From positions 62,001-126,000 of the forward strand of contig NZ_FOXU01000005.1 in NCBI RefSeq assembly GCF_900115805.1: DNA of 64,000 nucleotides, read 5' to 3'. The translations under genes were made by a program, and so were the position numbers. Origin of the DNA: Psychrobacillus psychrotolerans. GTDB taxonomy: Bacteria; Bacillota; Bacilli; Bacillales_A; Planococcaceae. Positions 45,146 through 52,911 of this stretch are shown in pieces. Positions within the stretch are counted from its first letter, which is position 1, and each line of letters opens with the position of its first letter. A model generated the notes under the pieces. It saw only the letters and a list, made by a program, of their open reading frames with translations. It was not told where the DNA came from and made no database searches.

Positions 45146-48100
45146 GTGAAAGGTTTAGTCAATTTTGTACTTCAAAATAAATTAGCGGTATGGTTACTTA
45201 CAATTATTATTACTGTATCGGGTATTTATTCTGGAACACGTATGAACATGGAAACAATTCCGGATATTTCCATTCCATATTTAATGGTTATGGATGTCTA
45301 TCCAGGTGCAACACCTGAGCAGGTTATGGAAGACGTATCCATGCCTTTAGAAAAAGCAGTAGAAAACCTAGCAGGAGTAAAATCCGTATATTCAAATTCG
45401 AATTCTAATATGGCTAGTATTCAAGTAGAGTACGAGTATGGCGAAGATATGGACGAAGCAAATCGAGCTTTAAAATCTGCATTGGAAGCTGTTAAATTAC
45501 CAGAAGGTGCACAGGAGCCAATCGTCACTGCTATTAGCTTGAATATGATGCCTGTTGTGGCGTTAAGCGTTAGTAGTAAATCAGAGGACATTGTAGAGTT
45601 AACATCTACAGTTTCAGAGCTTTTAGTTCCTAAAATCGAGAAAATCGATGGAGTAGCCTCTGCAACTATTGCAGGTCAGCATATCGAGGAAGTTGAGCTT
45701 ACGTATAATGAAGCAAAAATGACTGAGTTGGGTTTAAAAACAGACGACGTCAAGCAAATGATTCAAGCAAGTGATTTAGCTGTTTCACTAGGCCTTTATG
45801 AATTTGAAGAAGGCGAAGAAGCTATTTCAGTAGATGGTAAATTCATGACTTCAGATGAGTTAAAAGAAATGCTGATCCCAGTAACACCATCAGCAACAAA
45901 TCCATCTCCATTTGTGAAACTTAGTGATATTGCTACTATTGAAGAAGTAGGAAGAGTTCAATCTGTATCCCGTACAAACGGAGAAGATGCAATTTCTGTT
46001 CAGATTGTTAAAGGGCAGGAAGCAAATACAGTTGATGTTGTTAATAGCGTGAAAGAACTGATTAAAGAAGAACAAAAAAATATTGATGGTCTTGTTATTG
46101 ATATATCGTTAGACCAAGGTGAGCCAATTGAAGAGTCAGTCTTTACAATGATTGAAAAAGCTTTATTTGGTGGATTGATTGCTGTATTAATCATATTACT
46201 GTTTTTACGTGATTTTAAATCTACGGTAATTTCAATCATATCTATACCAGTTTCTATATTCATGGCATTACTATTATTGAACTGGATGGATATTACGTTA
46301 AATATTATGACCCTCGGGGCCATTACAGTTGCGATAGGACGGGTAATAGATGACTCCATTGTAGTAGTGGAAAATATTTATCGTCGTATTCACTTAAAAG
46401 ATGAGAAGTTATCAGGTCGTGCACTTGTACGTGAAGCGACTATTGAAATGTTCAAACCAATACTATCTTCTACCTTAGTTACGATTGCAGTATTCGCACC
46501 GTTACTATTTGTTGGTGGCATGGTCGGAGAATTGTTCTTACCTTTCGCATTAACGATGTCGTTTGCACTTTTGGCATCCTTACTTGTGGCAATTACAATC
46601 GTTCCAGCATTGTCTCACTTCTTATTTAAGAAGAAATTATATGGTGAGAAGAAAGAAAGTAATCATAAAGAGGCTGGTAAGCTAGCAAATGGTTATAAGC
46701 GTATATTAGAATGGACGCTAAACCATAAAGTAATTACTTCAATTGTTTCTATCGTTTTACTGGCTGGAAGTATAGCATTAACTCCATTAATCGGTTTTAG
46801 CTTCTTAGGAAGTGAAGAAGAAAAGGTTATGTATTTAACGTATACACCAGAAGCTGGTGAATTAAAAGATGATACATTAGCAAACGTTGCTGCAGTAGAA
46901 GAAGAGTTATTAAAGCGTAAAGATATCGATATTCTTCAACTGTCTGTAACAGATAGCGATAGTATAGATCCAGCGGCTGCGATGATGGGTGGCGGAGCAG
47001 GTGGTGCATTAATGTACCTTATCTTCGATCCAGAAATGGAAAATTTCCCAGGAGCTCGTGAAGAAATTGAAGAATACGTATTTAATCTTGAGCAATCAGG
47101 CGAGTGGAAGAGCCAAAACTTCTCCGCTATGTCAATGTCTTCAAATGAAGTTAGCTACACATTCTACAGTGAAGATTTAAACAAATTAGATGAAGCTGTA
47201 AAAATGGTAGAAGATGTAATGAGTAAAAATGACGGTTTAGAAGACGTTTCTTCTAGTACTGAAGATGCTTATGTCGAATATACATTCAAAGTAGAGCAGG
47301 ATGAATTACTACAATATGGCTTAACGACAGGCCAAATTGTCATGATGTTAAGTCCAACAAATACAAAAGATGTATTGACGACTATTGAAAAAGAAGGCAA
47401 TACATTAGATGTAGTAGTTCAACAAGAAAAAGCAGAACAACCAAAGTCTGTAGATGATATTTTAGCTACAGAAATTCCTACAGCATTGGGAACAACAATG
47501 CCTCTTTCTGAGCTTGTAACAGTAGAAGAAGGAACAACGCTTAATACGCTTGCACGTAGTAAAGGGGAGTATTATGCAACTGTAGCAGGAACAATCCTTG
47601 GAGATGATATCTCAGTCGCAACATCTGAAGTAGATAAAGCAATTGATAAATTAGACTTACCTAAGGGTGTTGAAGTTGGTGTTGCTGGTGTAGCAGCTGA
47701 CATGGAAGAAACGTTTACACAACTTGGAATTGCAATGCTTGCGGCTATCGCAATTGTTTACTTTATCTTAGTTGTAACATTCCGTGAGGGTGTAGCACCG
47801 TTTGCTATCCTATTCTCTTTACCGTTTGCAGTTATCGGATCATTCGTTGGGTTATTGATCGCAGGAGAAACTATTTCTGTATCGGTAATGATGGGTATGC
47901 TCATGTTAATAGGAATCGTAGTAACAAATGCAATTGTATTAGTGGACCGAATCATTCATATGGAACGTGATGGTATGAGTATGCGTGATGCAATTCTGGA
48001 AGCTGGGGCAACTCGTCTTCGTCCAATTTTAATGACAGCAATCGCAACGATTGGTGCATTAATACCGTTAGCAATAGGTTCAGGTGGCGGTGGATTAATC

Positions 48101-48235
48101 TCGAAAGGTCTTGGTATTACGGTAATCGGTGGTTTAACAAGTTCAACGTTATTAACATTAATTGTTGTACCAATCGTTTATGAGATTTTATCGAAACTAT
48201 TCAAGAAAAACCGTAAAGAAGTAGAAGAAAACTAA
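45146..48235 (+). CDS. swrC: RND-family multidrug/surfactant exporter, SwrC (YerP)-like
   Basis: 1029 residues from a GTG. The RND layout is complete: helix 1, a first large extracytoplasmic domain (about 33-330), helices 2-6, helix 7, a second domain (about 560-835), helices 8-12. The helix 4 segment IGRVIDDSIVVVENIYRRI carries the proton-relay Asp pair. Length and sequence match B. subtilis SwrC, which exports surfactin and helps swarming and drug resistance. Unlike Gram-negative RND pumps it needs no outer-membrane channel. The lipopeptide role is an extrapolation. Regulated by the divergent TetR. Confidence 0.9.
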   Translation: MKGLVNFVLQNKLAVWLLTIIITVSGIYSGTRMNMETIPDISIPYLMVMDVYPGATPEQVMEDVSMPLEKAVENLAGVKSVYSNSNSNMASIQVEYEYGEDMDEANRALKSALEAVKLPEGAQEPIVTAISLNMMPVVALSVSSKSEDIVELTSTVSELLVPKIEKIDGVASATIAGQHIEEVELTYNEAKMTELGLKTDDVKQMIQASDLAVSLGLYEFEEGEEAISVDGKFMTSDELKEMLIPVTPSATNPSPFVKLSDIATIEEVGRVQSVSRTNGEDAISVQIVKGQEANTVDVVNSVKELIKEEQKNIDGLVIDISLDQGEPIEESVFTMIEKALFGGLIAVLIILLFLRDFKSTVISIISIPVSIFMALLLLNWMDITLNIMTLGAITVAIGRVIDDSIVVVENIYRRIHLKDEKLSGRALVREATIEMFKPILSSTLVTIAVFAPLLFVGGMVGELFLPFALTMSFALLASLLVAITIVPALSHFLFKKKLYGEKKESNHKEAGKLANGYKRILEWTLNHKVITSIVSIVLLAGSIALTPLIGFSFLGSEEEKVMYLTYTPEAGELKDDTLANVAAVEEELLKRKDIDILQLSVTDSDSIDPAAAMMGGGAGGALMYLIFDPEMENFPGAREEIEEYVFNLEQSGEWKSQNFSAMSMSSNEVSYTFYSEDLNKLDEAVKMVEDVMSKNDGLEDVSSSTEDAYVEYTFKVEQDELLQYGLTTGQIVMMLSPTNTKDVLTTIEKEGNTLDVVVQQEKAEQPKSVDDILATEIPTALGTTMPLSELVTVEEGTTLNTLARSKGEYYATVAGTILGDDISVATSEVDKAIDKLDLPKGVEVGVAGVAADMEETFTQLGIAMLAAIAIVYFILVVTFREGVAPFAILFSLPFAVIGSFVGLLIAGETISVSVMMGMLMLIGIVVTNAIVLVDRIIHMERDGMSMRDAILEAGATRLRPILMTAIATIGALIPLAIGSGGGGLISKGLGITVIGGLTSSTLLTLIVVPIVYEILSKLFKKNRKEVEEN

Positions 48236-48244
48236 CAAGAAAAG

Positions 48245-48312
48245 CACAAGCGCCTTTGCAAGCCCCGCAAGTCTGAAGCGACTCGAGGGGCTAGGCGTTG
48301 AAGTCTGGACAA
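48245..48312. repeat. Dispersed palindromic repeat, second family
   Basis: Inverted structure AAGCGCCT..GCCCCG / CGAGGGGC..AGGCGTT with GTCTGAAGCGACT in the loop and GAAGTCTGGAC after. Very similar noncoding elements occur between genes of many Bacillales (recalled knowledge). It is placed right after the swrC stop codon. Confidence 0.7.
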
Positions 48313-48335
48313 ATAGAAAAGTTTTATTTCAAAGT

Positions 48336-48370
48336 CCTTCAAGACATTCGTTGTCTTGAAGGGTTTTTTT
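48336..48370 (+). terminator. Rho-independent terminator after swrC
   Basis: CCTTCAAGACA / TGTCTTGAAGG around TTCGT, followed by seven T. Confidence 0.9.
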
Positions 48371-48479
48371 CATTAAAAAATTGTCTTTAGCTGGAATGTT
48401 GAACAGTTTAGTTTGAATAATGGAGTGTTTAGTTGGGGAAATGATCTTGTTAGTTAGAATCGTTTAATACTTCCAATAT

Positions 48480-48528
48480 ATAAAAGGAGGGGAATCCATG
48501 ACGTTAGTCACGAATCTCCTCCTTTTTG
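48480..48528 (-). terminator. Terminator of the PadR-DUF1700 operon
   Basis: AAAAGGAGGAGATTCGTGAC / GTCATGGATTCCCCTCCTTTT on the minus strand, imperfect but long, just after the stop codon at 48530. Confidence 0.78.
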
Positions 48529-48529
48529 T

Positions 48530-49576
48530 TCATTCAAACACAGGTACTTTCTTCTTCTCAACTATTATTTTTCCGTTATCTGAAGAAAGGCGTACTTTGT
48601 TTGCACCTGCACCAAATACAGTGCGAGAATTTTTTTCGCCGAACACACTTATTTTGCCATAATCCACTTTTGTATGAATCGATACATTTGTAGGATCTGT
48701 TTCTGTTTCTACTAATATACTTCCGTTATCCGTTTCCAAATCAATCATTCGATCCAAGCTAGTAGTTAATAGCTCGATTCTGCCATTATCTGTTTTTCCT
48801 GTAATACTGCCGTTAACATATTGCATCATAATTCTACCGTTATCGGTCTCCGTGTGAACTTGCTCCGCATCAATACTTTGAAGTTCTATTCTGCCGTTAT
48901 CCGTTTCAGCGGTAAGTTTATCAGCTTGAATTTTCTCCATTTCAATCCGTCCATTGTCCGTTTCCGCTACTAGAATAGTTGCAGCAAATTCTTTCAGTCC
49001 AATACTGCCGTTATCTGATGTTATCTTAATATTCTTCCCGAGTATTTTTTCTGCACGAATACGACCATTATCGGTTTTCATGATTACAGTCGTATACAGT
49101 TTTTTAGGTAGAGCAACGTTTACTCTCAGTTCTTTTATTAAGAATATGAAACTAAAAAATTTATACTTTTTAGTTTTTAACCGAATCGATAATGTGTCGT
49201 TTACTACTTCAGCTGTCAATTGTAATTTGTCGTTTTCTCCCACTAACTCGATAGTTGCTTCCTCGGTATCTGAAGAGGTCACGTGTAATGAACCGAAGTC
49301 GATATCCATCATTACATTCGAGAAATTTGCATGAGGTACTTTAATGATTTTATTGCTCGGTGTAATTTTATCTGGAATTTGAATTTGGTTTTCGGAAAGC
49401 TCCTCTGCAATTTCTTTTGGAGATCCTAAAGAAGCTGCGATTTCCCTATCAGATTTTCCATCTTCTCTTCCACTCGAGAAATACTCTTTAATATCAGAAA
49501 GAATATCGTTTCTTTCCTCAGCGGGTAAGCTTGTTAATGCAAGTTCTAATTCATATAAAAATTGTTGCTCAGTCAT
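48530..49576 (-). CDS. DUF1700 (HAAS)-DUF4097 repeat protein
   Basis: 348 residues. The first 70 ([22 protein letters not shown], in parts) form the HAAS/DUF1700 domain. The rest (about 80-340) is a beta-helix of DUF4097: the motif TDNGRI or SDNGSI recurs at least eight times, about every 20 residues (for example [26 protein letters not shown]). There is no signal peptide or helix. HAAS domains pair with PadR regulators; here the PadR gene overlaps by eight bases upstream. A membrane-associated or cell-envelope-stress role is inferred, as in B. subtilis YvlB-type proteins. Confidence 0.82.
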   Translation of the reverse strand: MTEQQFLYELELALTSLPAEERNDILSDIKEYFSSGREDGKSDREIAASLGSPKEIAEELSENQIQIPDKITPSNKIIKVPHANFSNVMMDIDFGSLHVTSSDTEEATIELVGENDKLQLTAEVVNDTLSIRLKTKKYKFFSFIFLIKELRVNVALPKKLYTTVIMKTDNGRIRAEKILGKNIKITSDNGSIGLKEFAATILVAETDNGRIEMEKIQADKLTAETDNGRIELQSIDAEQVHTETDNGRIMMQYVNGSITGKTDNGRIELLTTSLDRMIDLETDNGSILVETETDPTNVSIHTKVDYGKISVFGEKNSRTVFGAGANKVRLSSDNGKIIVEKKKVPVFE

Positions 49577-49892
49577 TTTTTACACCCTCTTCAATTAGAT
49601 TATTTACACCGTTAGTAAAACTTTGCCATTCTATTATTTGTTCATGTAGGTAGGAGCGACCTAAGTCAGTTAGCTTGTAATATTTACGAGGGGGTCCTTC
49701 TGTGGACTCTTGTAAATACGTTGTAAAATAGCCTTCCTTCGTCAATCGTCTTAATAATGGGTAGACAGATCCTTCCGATATTGAGATTTGATCGGATATT
49801 TTTTGAACTAGCTCATATCCATACCGATCTTGCTTATCCAATAAAACAAGCACACATAAATTTAATACTCCTTTTTTAAATTGAATATTCAT
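49569..49892 (-). CDS. PadR-family transcriptional regulator
   Basis: 107 residues from the ATG at 49892; earlier starts lack a ribosome site. Winged helix-turn-helix of PadR (about 5-85: [27 protein letters not shown]..., [18 protein letters not shown], in parts). PadR proteins next to HAAS-domain proteins are a standing pair in Firmicutes. A long inverted repeat with 9-base arms flanks its promoter (49928-49976), likely the auto-operator. The stop overlaps the start of the DUF1700 gene. Confidence 0.88.
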   Translation of the reverse strand: MNIQFKKGVLNLCVLVLLDKQDRYGYELVQKISDQISISEGSVYPLLRRLTKEGYFTTYLQESTEGPPRKYYKLTDLGRSYLHEQIIEWQSFTNGVNNLIEEGVKND

Positions 49893-49927
49893 CTTTTCTT
49901 TCCCCCTGACACTACTAGTTAATGTGC

Positions 49928-49976
49928 AGTACCTTGGATAGAATATAACATACGGTATTATCTTATGCAAGGTACT
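49928..49976 (-). promoter_or_regulatory. PadR operon promoter within a long inverted repeat
   Basis: Minus-strand promoter TTGCAT (49970-49965), 17-base spacer, TATATT (49947-49942). The arms AGTACCTTG (49928-49936) and CAAGGTACT (49968-49976) are perfect 9-base inverted repeats enclosing the promoter, a good candidate for auto-repression. Confidence 0.68.
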
Positions 49977-50040
49977 AGACTAAATATAGTTATAATTTTA
50001 TAAATTGTCAGTTATAATAAGTTGAAATGAAAGGAGTTGC

Positions 50041-50373
50041 ATGATGAATCCTTTTACTGAAAAAGCAATTCAAATTATAAAGTCTATCCCGCAAGGAAAG
50101 GTAATGACGTATGGCCAGATTGCAAAAGTTGCAGGAAGTCCTAGAGGAGCAAGACAGGTAGTTCGCGTTTTACACTCCATGAGCGCCAATTATAATCTTC
50201 CTTGGCATCGTGTTATTAATGCAAAAGGAGAGATTGTGATAGCTGATGAAGAATCGGCCTACTCACAAAAAGCCATGTTAAAAGAAGAAGGGGTCAAATT
50301 CCTTGCCAATGGACGTGTGGATTTGAAGGAATCACGTTATGATCTTAATGTAGCGGAGGAAGATTGGATATAA
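50041..50373 (+). CDS. Alkyltransferase-like protein (ATL)
   Basis: 110 residues behind AAAGGAG (ATG at 50041 or the adjacent one at 50044). The fold is that of O6-alkylguanine-DNA alkyltransferase (PQGKVMTYGQIAKVAG, RGARQVVRVLHSMS) but the active-site PCHRV is P54-W55-H56-R57-V: the catalytic Cys is Trp. ATL proteins of this type bind O6-alkylguanine lesions tightly and hand them to nucleotide excision repair instead of dealkylating. No repair gene is adjacent. A NUDIX gene follows 20 bases downstream. Confidence 0.9.
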   Translation: MMNPFTEKAIQIIKSIPQGKVMTYGQIAKVAGSPRGARQVVRVLHSMSANYNLPWHRVINAKGEIVIADEESAYSQKAMLKEEGVKFLANGRVDLKESRYDLNVAEEDWI

Positions 50374-50393
50374 GAGAGAGGGAGTGAATGCTA

Positions 50394-50822
50394 ATGTTTA
50401 GCTGGAAAGGTGCGGCTGGTATTTGTGTAAATGAACAGAATGAAGTGTTGATGGTACTTCAAGCGGCTCCAGGAGAAGAGAAGAAATGGACAGTTCCGTC
50501 TGGGACGCTTGAAGAGGATGAAACGATAGAAGAATGCTGTATAAGGGAATTTGTAGAGGAAACGGGATTTGTAGTAAAAACATTGGATAAAATACATAAC
50601 AAAAATGGTGTTATAAGTGAACATGGGATTTCCTATTCTGTAGAATACTTTTTAGTAGAGATTATAAGTGGAGAAATTACGATTCAGGATCCAGATGAGT
50701 TTATTCATGATATTGCTTGGAAGTCACTGGAGGAAATTCAAACCTTGGATTTAGCTTATCCAGAGGATATCCACATAATAGAGAAAGTAATAAAAAACGC
50801 GATGGATGAACTTCCAAACTAA
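50394..50822 (+). CDS. NUDIX hydrolase
   Basis: 142 residues from the ATG at 50394, nine bases after GGGAG; the ATG at 50388 is too close. The NUDIX box GTLEEDETIEECCIREFVEETG (about 35-56) has the G-x5-E-x7-RE-x2-EE-x-G pattern. It follows the ATL gene closely, so a shared role in nucleotide or DNA-damage clean-up is plausible but unproven. Substrate unknown. Confidence 0.85.
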   Translation: MFSWKGAAGICVNEQNEVLMVLQAAPGEEKKWTVPSGTLEEDETIEECCIREFVEETGFVVKTLDKIHNKNGVISEHGISYSVEYFLVEIISGEITIQDPDEFIHDIAWKSLEEIQTLDLAYPEDIHIIEKVIKNAMDELPN

Positions 50823-50838
50823 ATGGAGGTTGGATAGT

Positions 50839-51018
50839 ATTAAAATTGGATTAATAATTATCTGGGCTGTTGTTTTTCTATATTGATTAAATATCCTCGA
50901 TATAGAGAAAAGTTTGTTCAATTATATCATAGCTTTCTTTTTGTTACTGGTTGGTGTTTATGGTATAGATAAGTTATTCAGAGGATATCCATATTGGTCG
51001 AAAAGTAATAAAACGTAG
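50839..51018 (+). pseudogene. Broken two-helix small membrane protein gene
   Basis: After GGAGG (50825-50829) the frame reads IKIGLIIIWAVVFLY, then TGA (50884-50886), then continues without interruption as LNILDIEKSLFNYIIAFFLLLVGVYGIDKLF (in parts) to TAG at 51016. Both parts are typical helices of one 60-residue membrane protein. There is also no ATG/GTG/TTG at proper spacing; the codon nine bases after GGAGG is ATT. Best read as a decaying gene with a nonsense mutation; readthrough or a sequencing error is an alternative. Confidence 0.5.
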
Positions 51019-51057
51019 GTGCGAGACAACTACCCATACAAGCCGATTGGTTCAACT

Positions 51058-51094
51058 AACAAACAGTGGGGATGAATAAACCCCACTGTTTGAA
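51058..51094. terminator. Terminator of the TipA-type MerR gene
   Basis: CAAACAGTGGGG / CCCCACTGTTTG, 12 pairs with an eight-base loop; weak T-tracts on both sides. Confidence 0.72.
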
Positions 51095-51097
51095 GTT

Positions 51098-51853
51098 TTA
51101 CTTTATATAAATTACAATTGCATCTCGTAAAAATTTAGTTGCACCTGGATGTACTTTATCATAATAAGCTGTAAAACGTTCATCTGCGACATACATTTCA
51201 GCTAGGCCAGCGTGAGCTTCTTTAGAGTACTGATCCCAGTAAAAGCAAAGCCACTGTTTATGATAATCTGCCGCCTTTTGAGCTAGTTCCCCGGCAGGAT
51301 CTCCGGTTTTCATAGCAACTTTTAAGTTGGTAAACAGTTGCTCCTCTAACTTCTGTACTTCTGCATACTGCTCTTCGGTCATATTTTTTACTTTTGCATT
51401 AGATGAGCTTACAGCATTTTCTCCGTATTTTTTTCGTATTTCTTTACCGTATTTTTCCTCATTGTCATCGATAAGCTTTTGTTTAAAGCCTTCAAATTTT
51501 TCTTTATCTGTCATGTTTGCCTTACTTTCCGTATGTTCAATCGATTTATCCACATTGTTGATAAGTGTGTCTAATTTTGCTCTTTTTTCTAGTAATTTCT
51601 CCCGATGTTGTTTAAGTGCAGTAGCTCCATCGAATGTAGGGGAATTTAGGATTGCTTTAATAGTATCTAAACTTACATCAAGTTCGCGATAAAACAGAAT
51701 TTGCTGCAGACGATTTACTTCAGTAGCCCCGTATATACGGTAGCCGGATGAATTGATACGTGCGGGTTTAAGCAGACCAATTTCATCATAATACCGAAGT
51801 GTCCTAGTACTAATACCAGCAAGCTGCCCAAGCGTTTGTACTGTGTATTCCAC
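51098..51853 (-). CDS. MerR-family regulator with TipAS drug-binding domain (Mta/TipAL-like)
   Basis: 251 residues from a GTG seven bases after GGAGG. MerR helix-turn-helix (about 3-70: LAGISTRTLRYYDEIGLLKP), a dimerising coiled coil (about 75-110) and a TipAS domain (about 120-250: EEKYGKEIRKKYGENAV ... FTAYYDKVHPGATKFLRDAI). TipAS domains bind thiopeptides and other bulky drugs; B. subtilis Mta, with the same layout, activates multidrug exporter genes. No exporter is adjacent, though the ABC-F, RND and MFS genes lie in the same window. It likely regulates itself and distant pumps. Confidence 0.9.
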   Translation of the reverse strand: MEYTVQTLGQLAGISTRTLRYYDEIGLLKPARINSSGYRIYGATEVNRLQQILFYRELDVSLDTIKAILNSPTFDGATALKQHREKLLEKRAKLDTLINNVDKSIEHTESKANMTDKEKFEGFKQKLIDDNEEKYGKEIRKKYGENAVSSSNAKVKNMTEEQYAEVQKLEEQLFTNLKVAMKTGDPAGELAQKAADYHKQWLCFYWDQYSKEAHAGLAEMYVADERFTAYYDKVHPGATKFLRDAIVIYIK

Positions 51854-51968
51854 TTCATTACCTCCTCATACATTTAGCTTAAACCTTGACGTTGCGTGAA
51901 GGTCAAGCGATATTTGTTCAACTATTTTACTTTGAGTATAATGAAACAATAAGTAAGGGGGAAATTTC

Positions 51969-52559
51969 ATGACAACGATAGGGTTTGTAAGACATGGCGT
52001 TACGGCTTGGAACAAAGAAGGTAGAGCGCAGGGAAACACAGATATACCGTTAGATGAGGAAGGAATACATATGGCTGAGCGCGCAGCAACAAGAATACAG
52101 AACGAGGAGTGGGACGTTATATATACAAGTCCGCTCATCCGTGCGAAAAAAACAGCTGAAATTATTGCGCAGAAATATCCAAGAGTCGACTTTTACGAAG
52201 ATAAACGCTTAGGGGAAATTGGCGGAGGTATTATAGAAGGTACGACTGAAGAGGAACGGATTGCAAAGTGGGGACCGGCCTGGAGGGATTTAGAACTGGG
52301 GTTTGAAGCGGAAGATGTAATTATATCTCGTGGAATGTCCTTTATAGAAGAAATAAAGAAAAAACATTTAGGTCAAAGAGTACTTGTAGTTAGTCATGGA
52401 GGCTTTATCAGTAGATTATTATACGCTTTAGTTCCAGATGGTGAATTTTCTCGGGATATCGGTAACACTGCCATTACAATTGTAGAACTCAAGGATGACG
52501 AAAATGTTTGTCATTTATACAATTGTATGAAGCATTTAGAGGTGAAGGAAGTACGATAA
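51969..52559 (+). CDS. Histidine phosphatase family protein (phosphoglycerate-mutase-like)
   Basis: 196 residues, ATG after AAGGGGG. The phospho-accepting His lies in FVRHGVTAWN (RHG at 8-10), with a second catalytic cluster SHGGFISRLL (about 138-147) and SPLIRAKKTAEII (about 53-65). This is the soluble, small phosphatase branch (GpmB, CobC, YhfR-like). It may dephosphorylate a small metabolite; the substrate is not evident. Divergent from the TipA-type regulator, 116 bases away. Confidence 0.88.
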   Translation: MTTIGFVRHGVTAWNKEGRAQGNTDIPLDEEGIHMAERAATRIQNEEWDVIYTSPLIRAKKTAEIIAQKYPRVDFYEDKRLGEIGGGIIEGTTEEERIAKWGPAWRDLELGFEAEDVIISRGMSFIEEIKKKHLGQRVLVVSHGGFISRLLYALVPDGEFSRDIGNTAITIVELKDDENVCHLYNCMKHLEVKEVR

Positions 52560-52562
52560 TAG

Positions 52563-52600
52563 GAAACGCCCTTAAGTACTTACTACTGAAGGGCGTTTTA
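52563..52600. terminator. Terminator between the phosphatase gene and the 52-residue gene
   Basis: AAACGCCCTT / AAGGGCGTTTT around a 16-base loop. Confidence 0.8.
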
Positions 52601-52606
52601 GGTTAT

Positions 52607-52765
52607 TTATTTGTCTTTTTCTAATTGTTCAATTGGGTCAGGATTCTTATTAGCAGAAAGGTTAGTTAAGTCGACTAGCCCTATAACAGAATTACCTTCC
52701 TCTGTTTCTGCTGGTCCGCAAATACCCGTTTCTATATCACATATCATAGCATCTTTAATGGACAT
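52607..52765 (-). CDS. Unrecognised 52-residue protein
   Basis: ATG (52765-52763) lies about six bases after AAGAGGAA. It begins MSIKDAMICDIETGICGP and ends DPIEQLEKDK, acidic and soluble, with a Cys9-x6-Cys16 pair. The open frame, the ribosome site, a sensible N-terminal helix and the terminator downstream support a real gene. I do not recognise the family. The two Cys might bind metal or form a disulfide. It is transcribed toward the phosphatase gene. Confidence 0.6.
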   Translation of the reverse strand: MSIKDAMICDIETGICGPAETEEGNSVIGLVDLTNLSANKNPDPIEQLEKDK

Positions 52766-52911
52766 AACTATTCCTCTTTTCTAGTTTTAGTATTTATCTA
52801 GTACTATATTGGAGAAATACAAATATATCAAACATAATGCAGTTAAATTAACGATATATTGGTTAGGCTTATGGAAGTAGAGATTACATCATCATTTGTT
52901 TGGAGGTTTTT

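Noticed and set aside
50391-50624. Minus-strand frames inside the NUDIX gene
   Set aside because: They are antisense to a NUDIX box that is clearly coding and show no ribosome site or recognisable protein.
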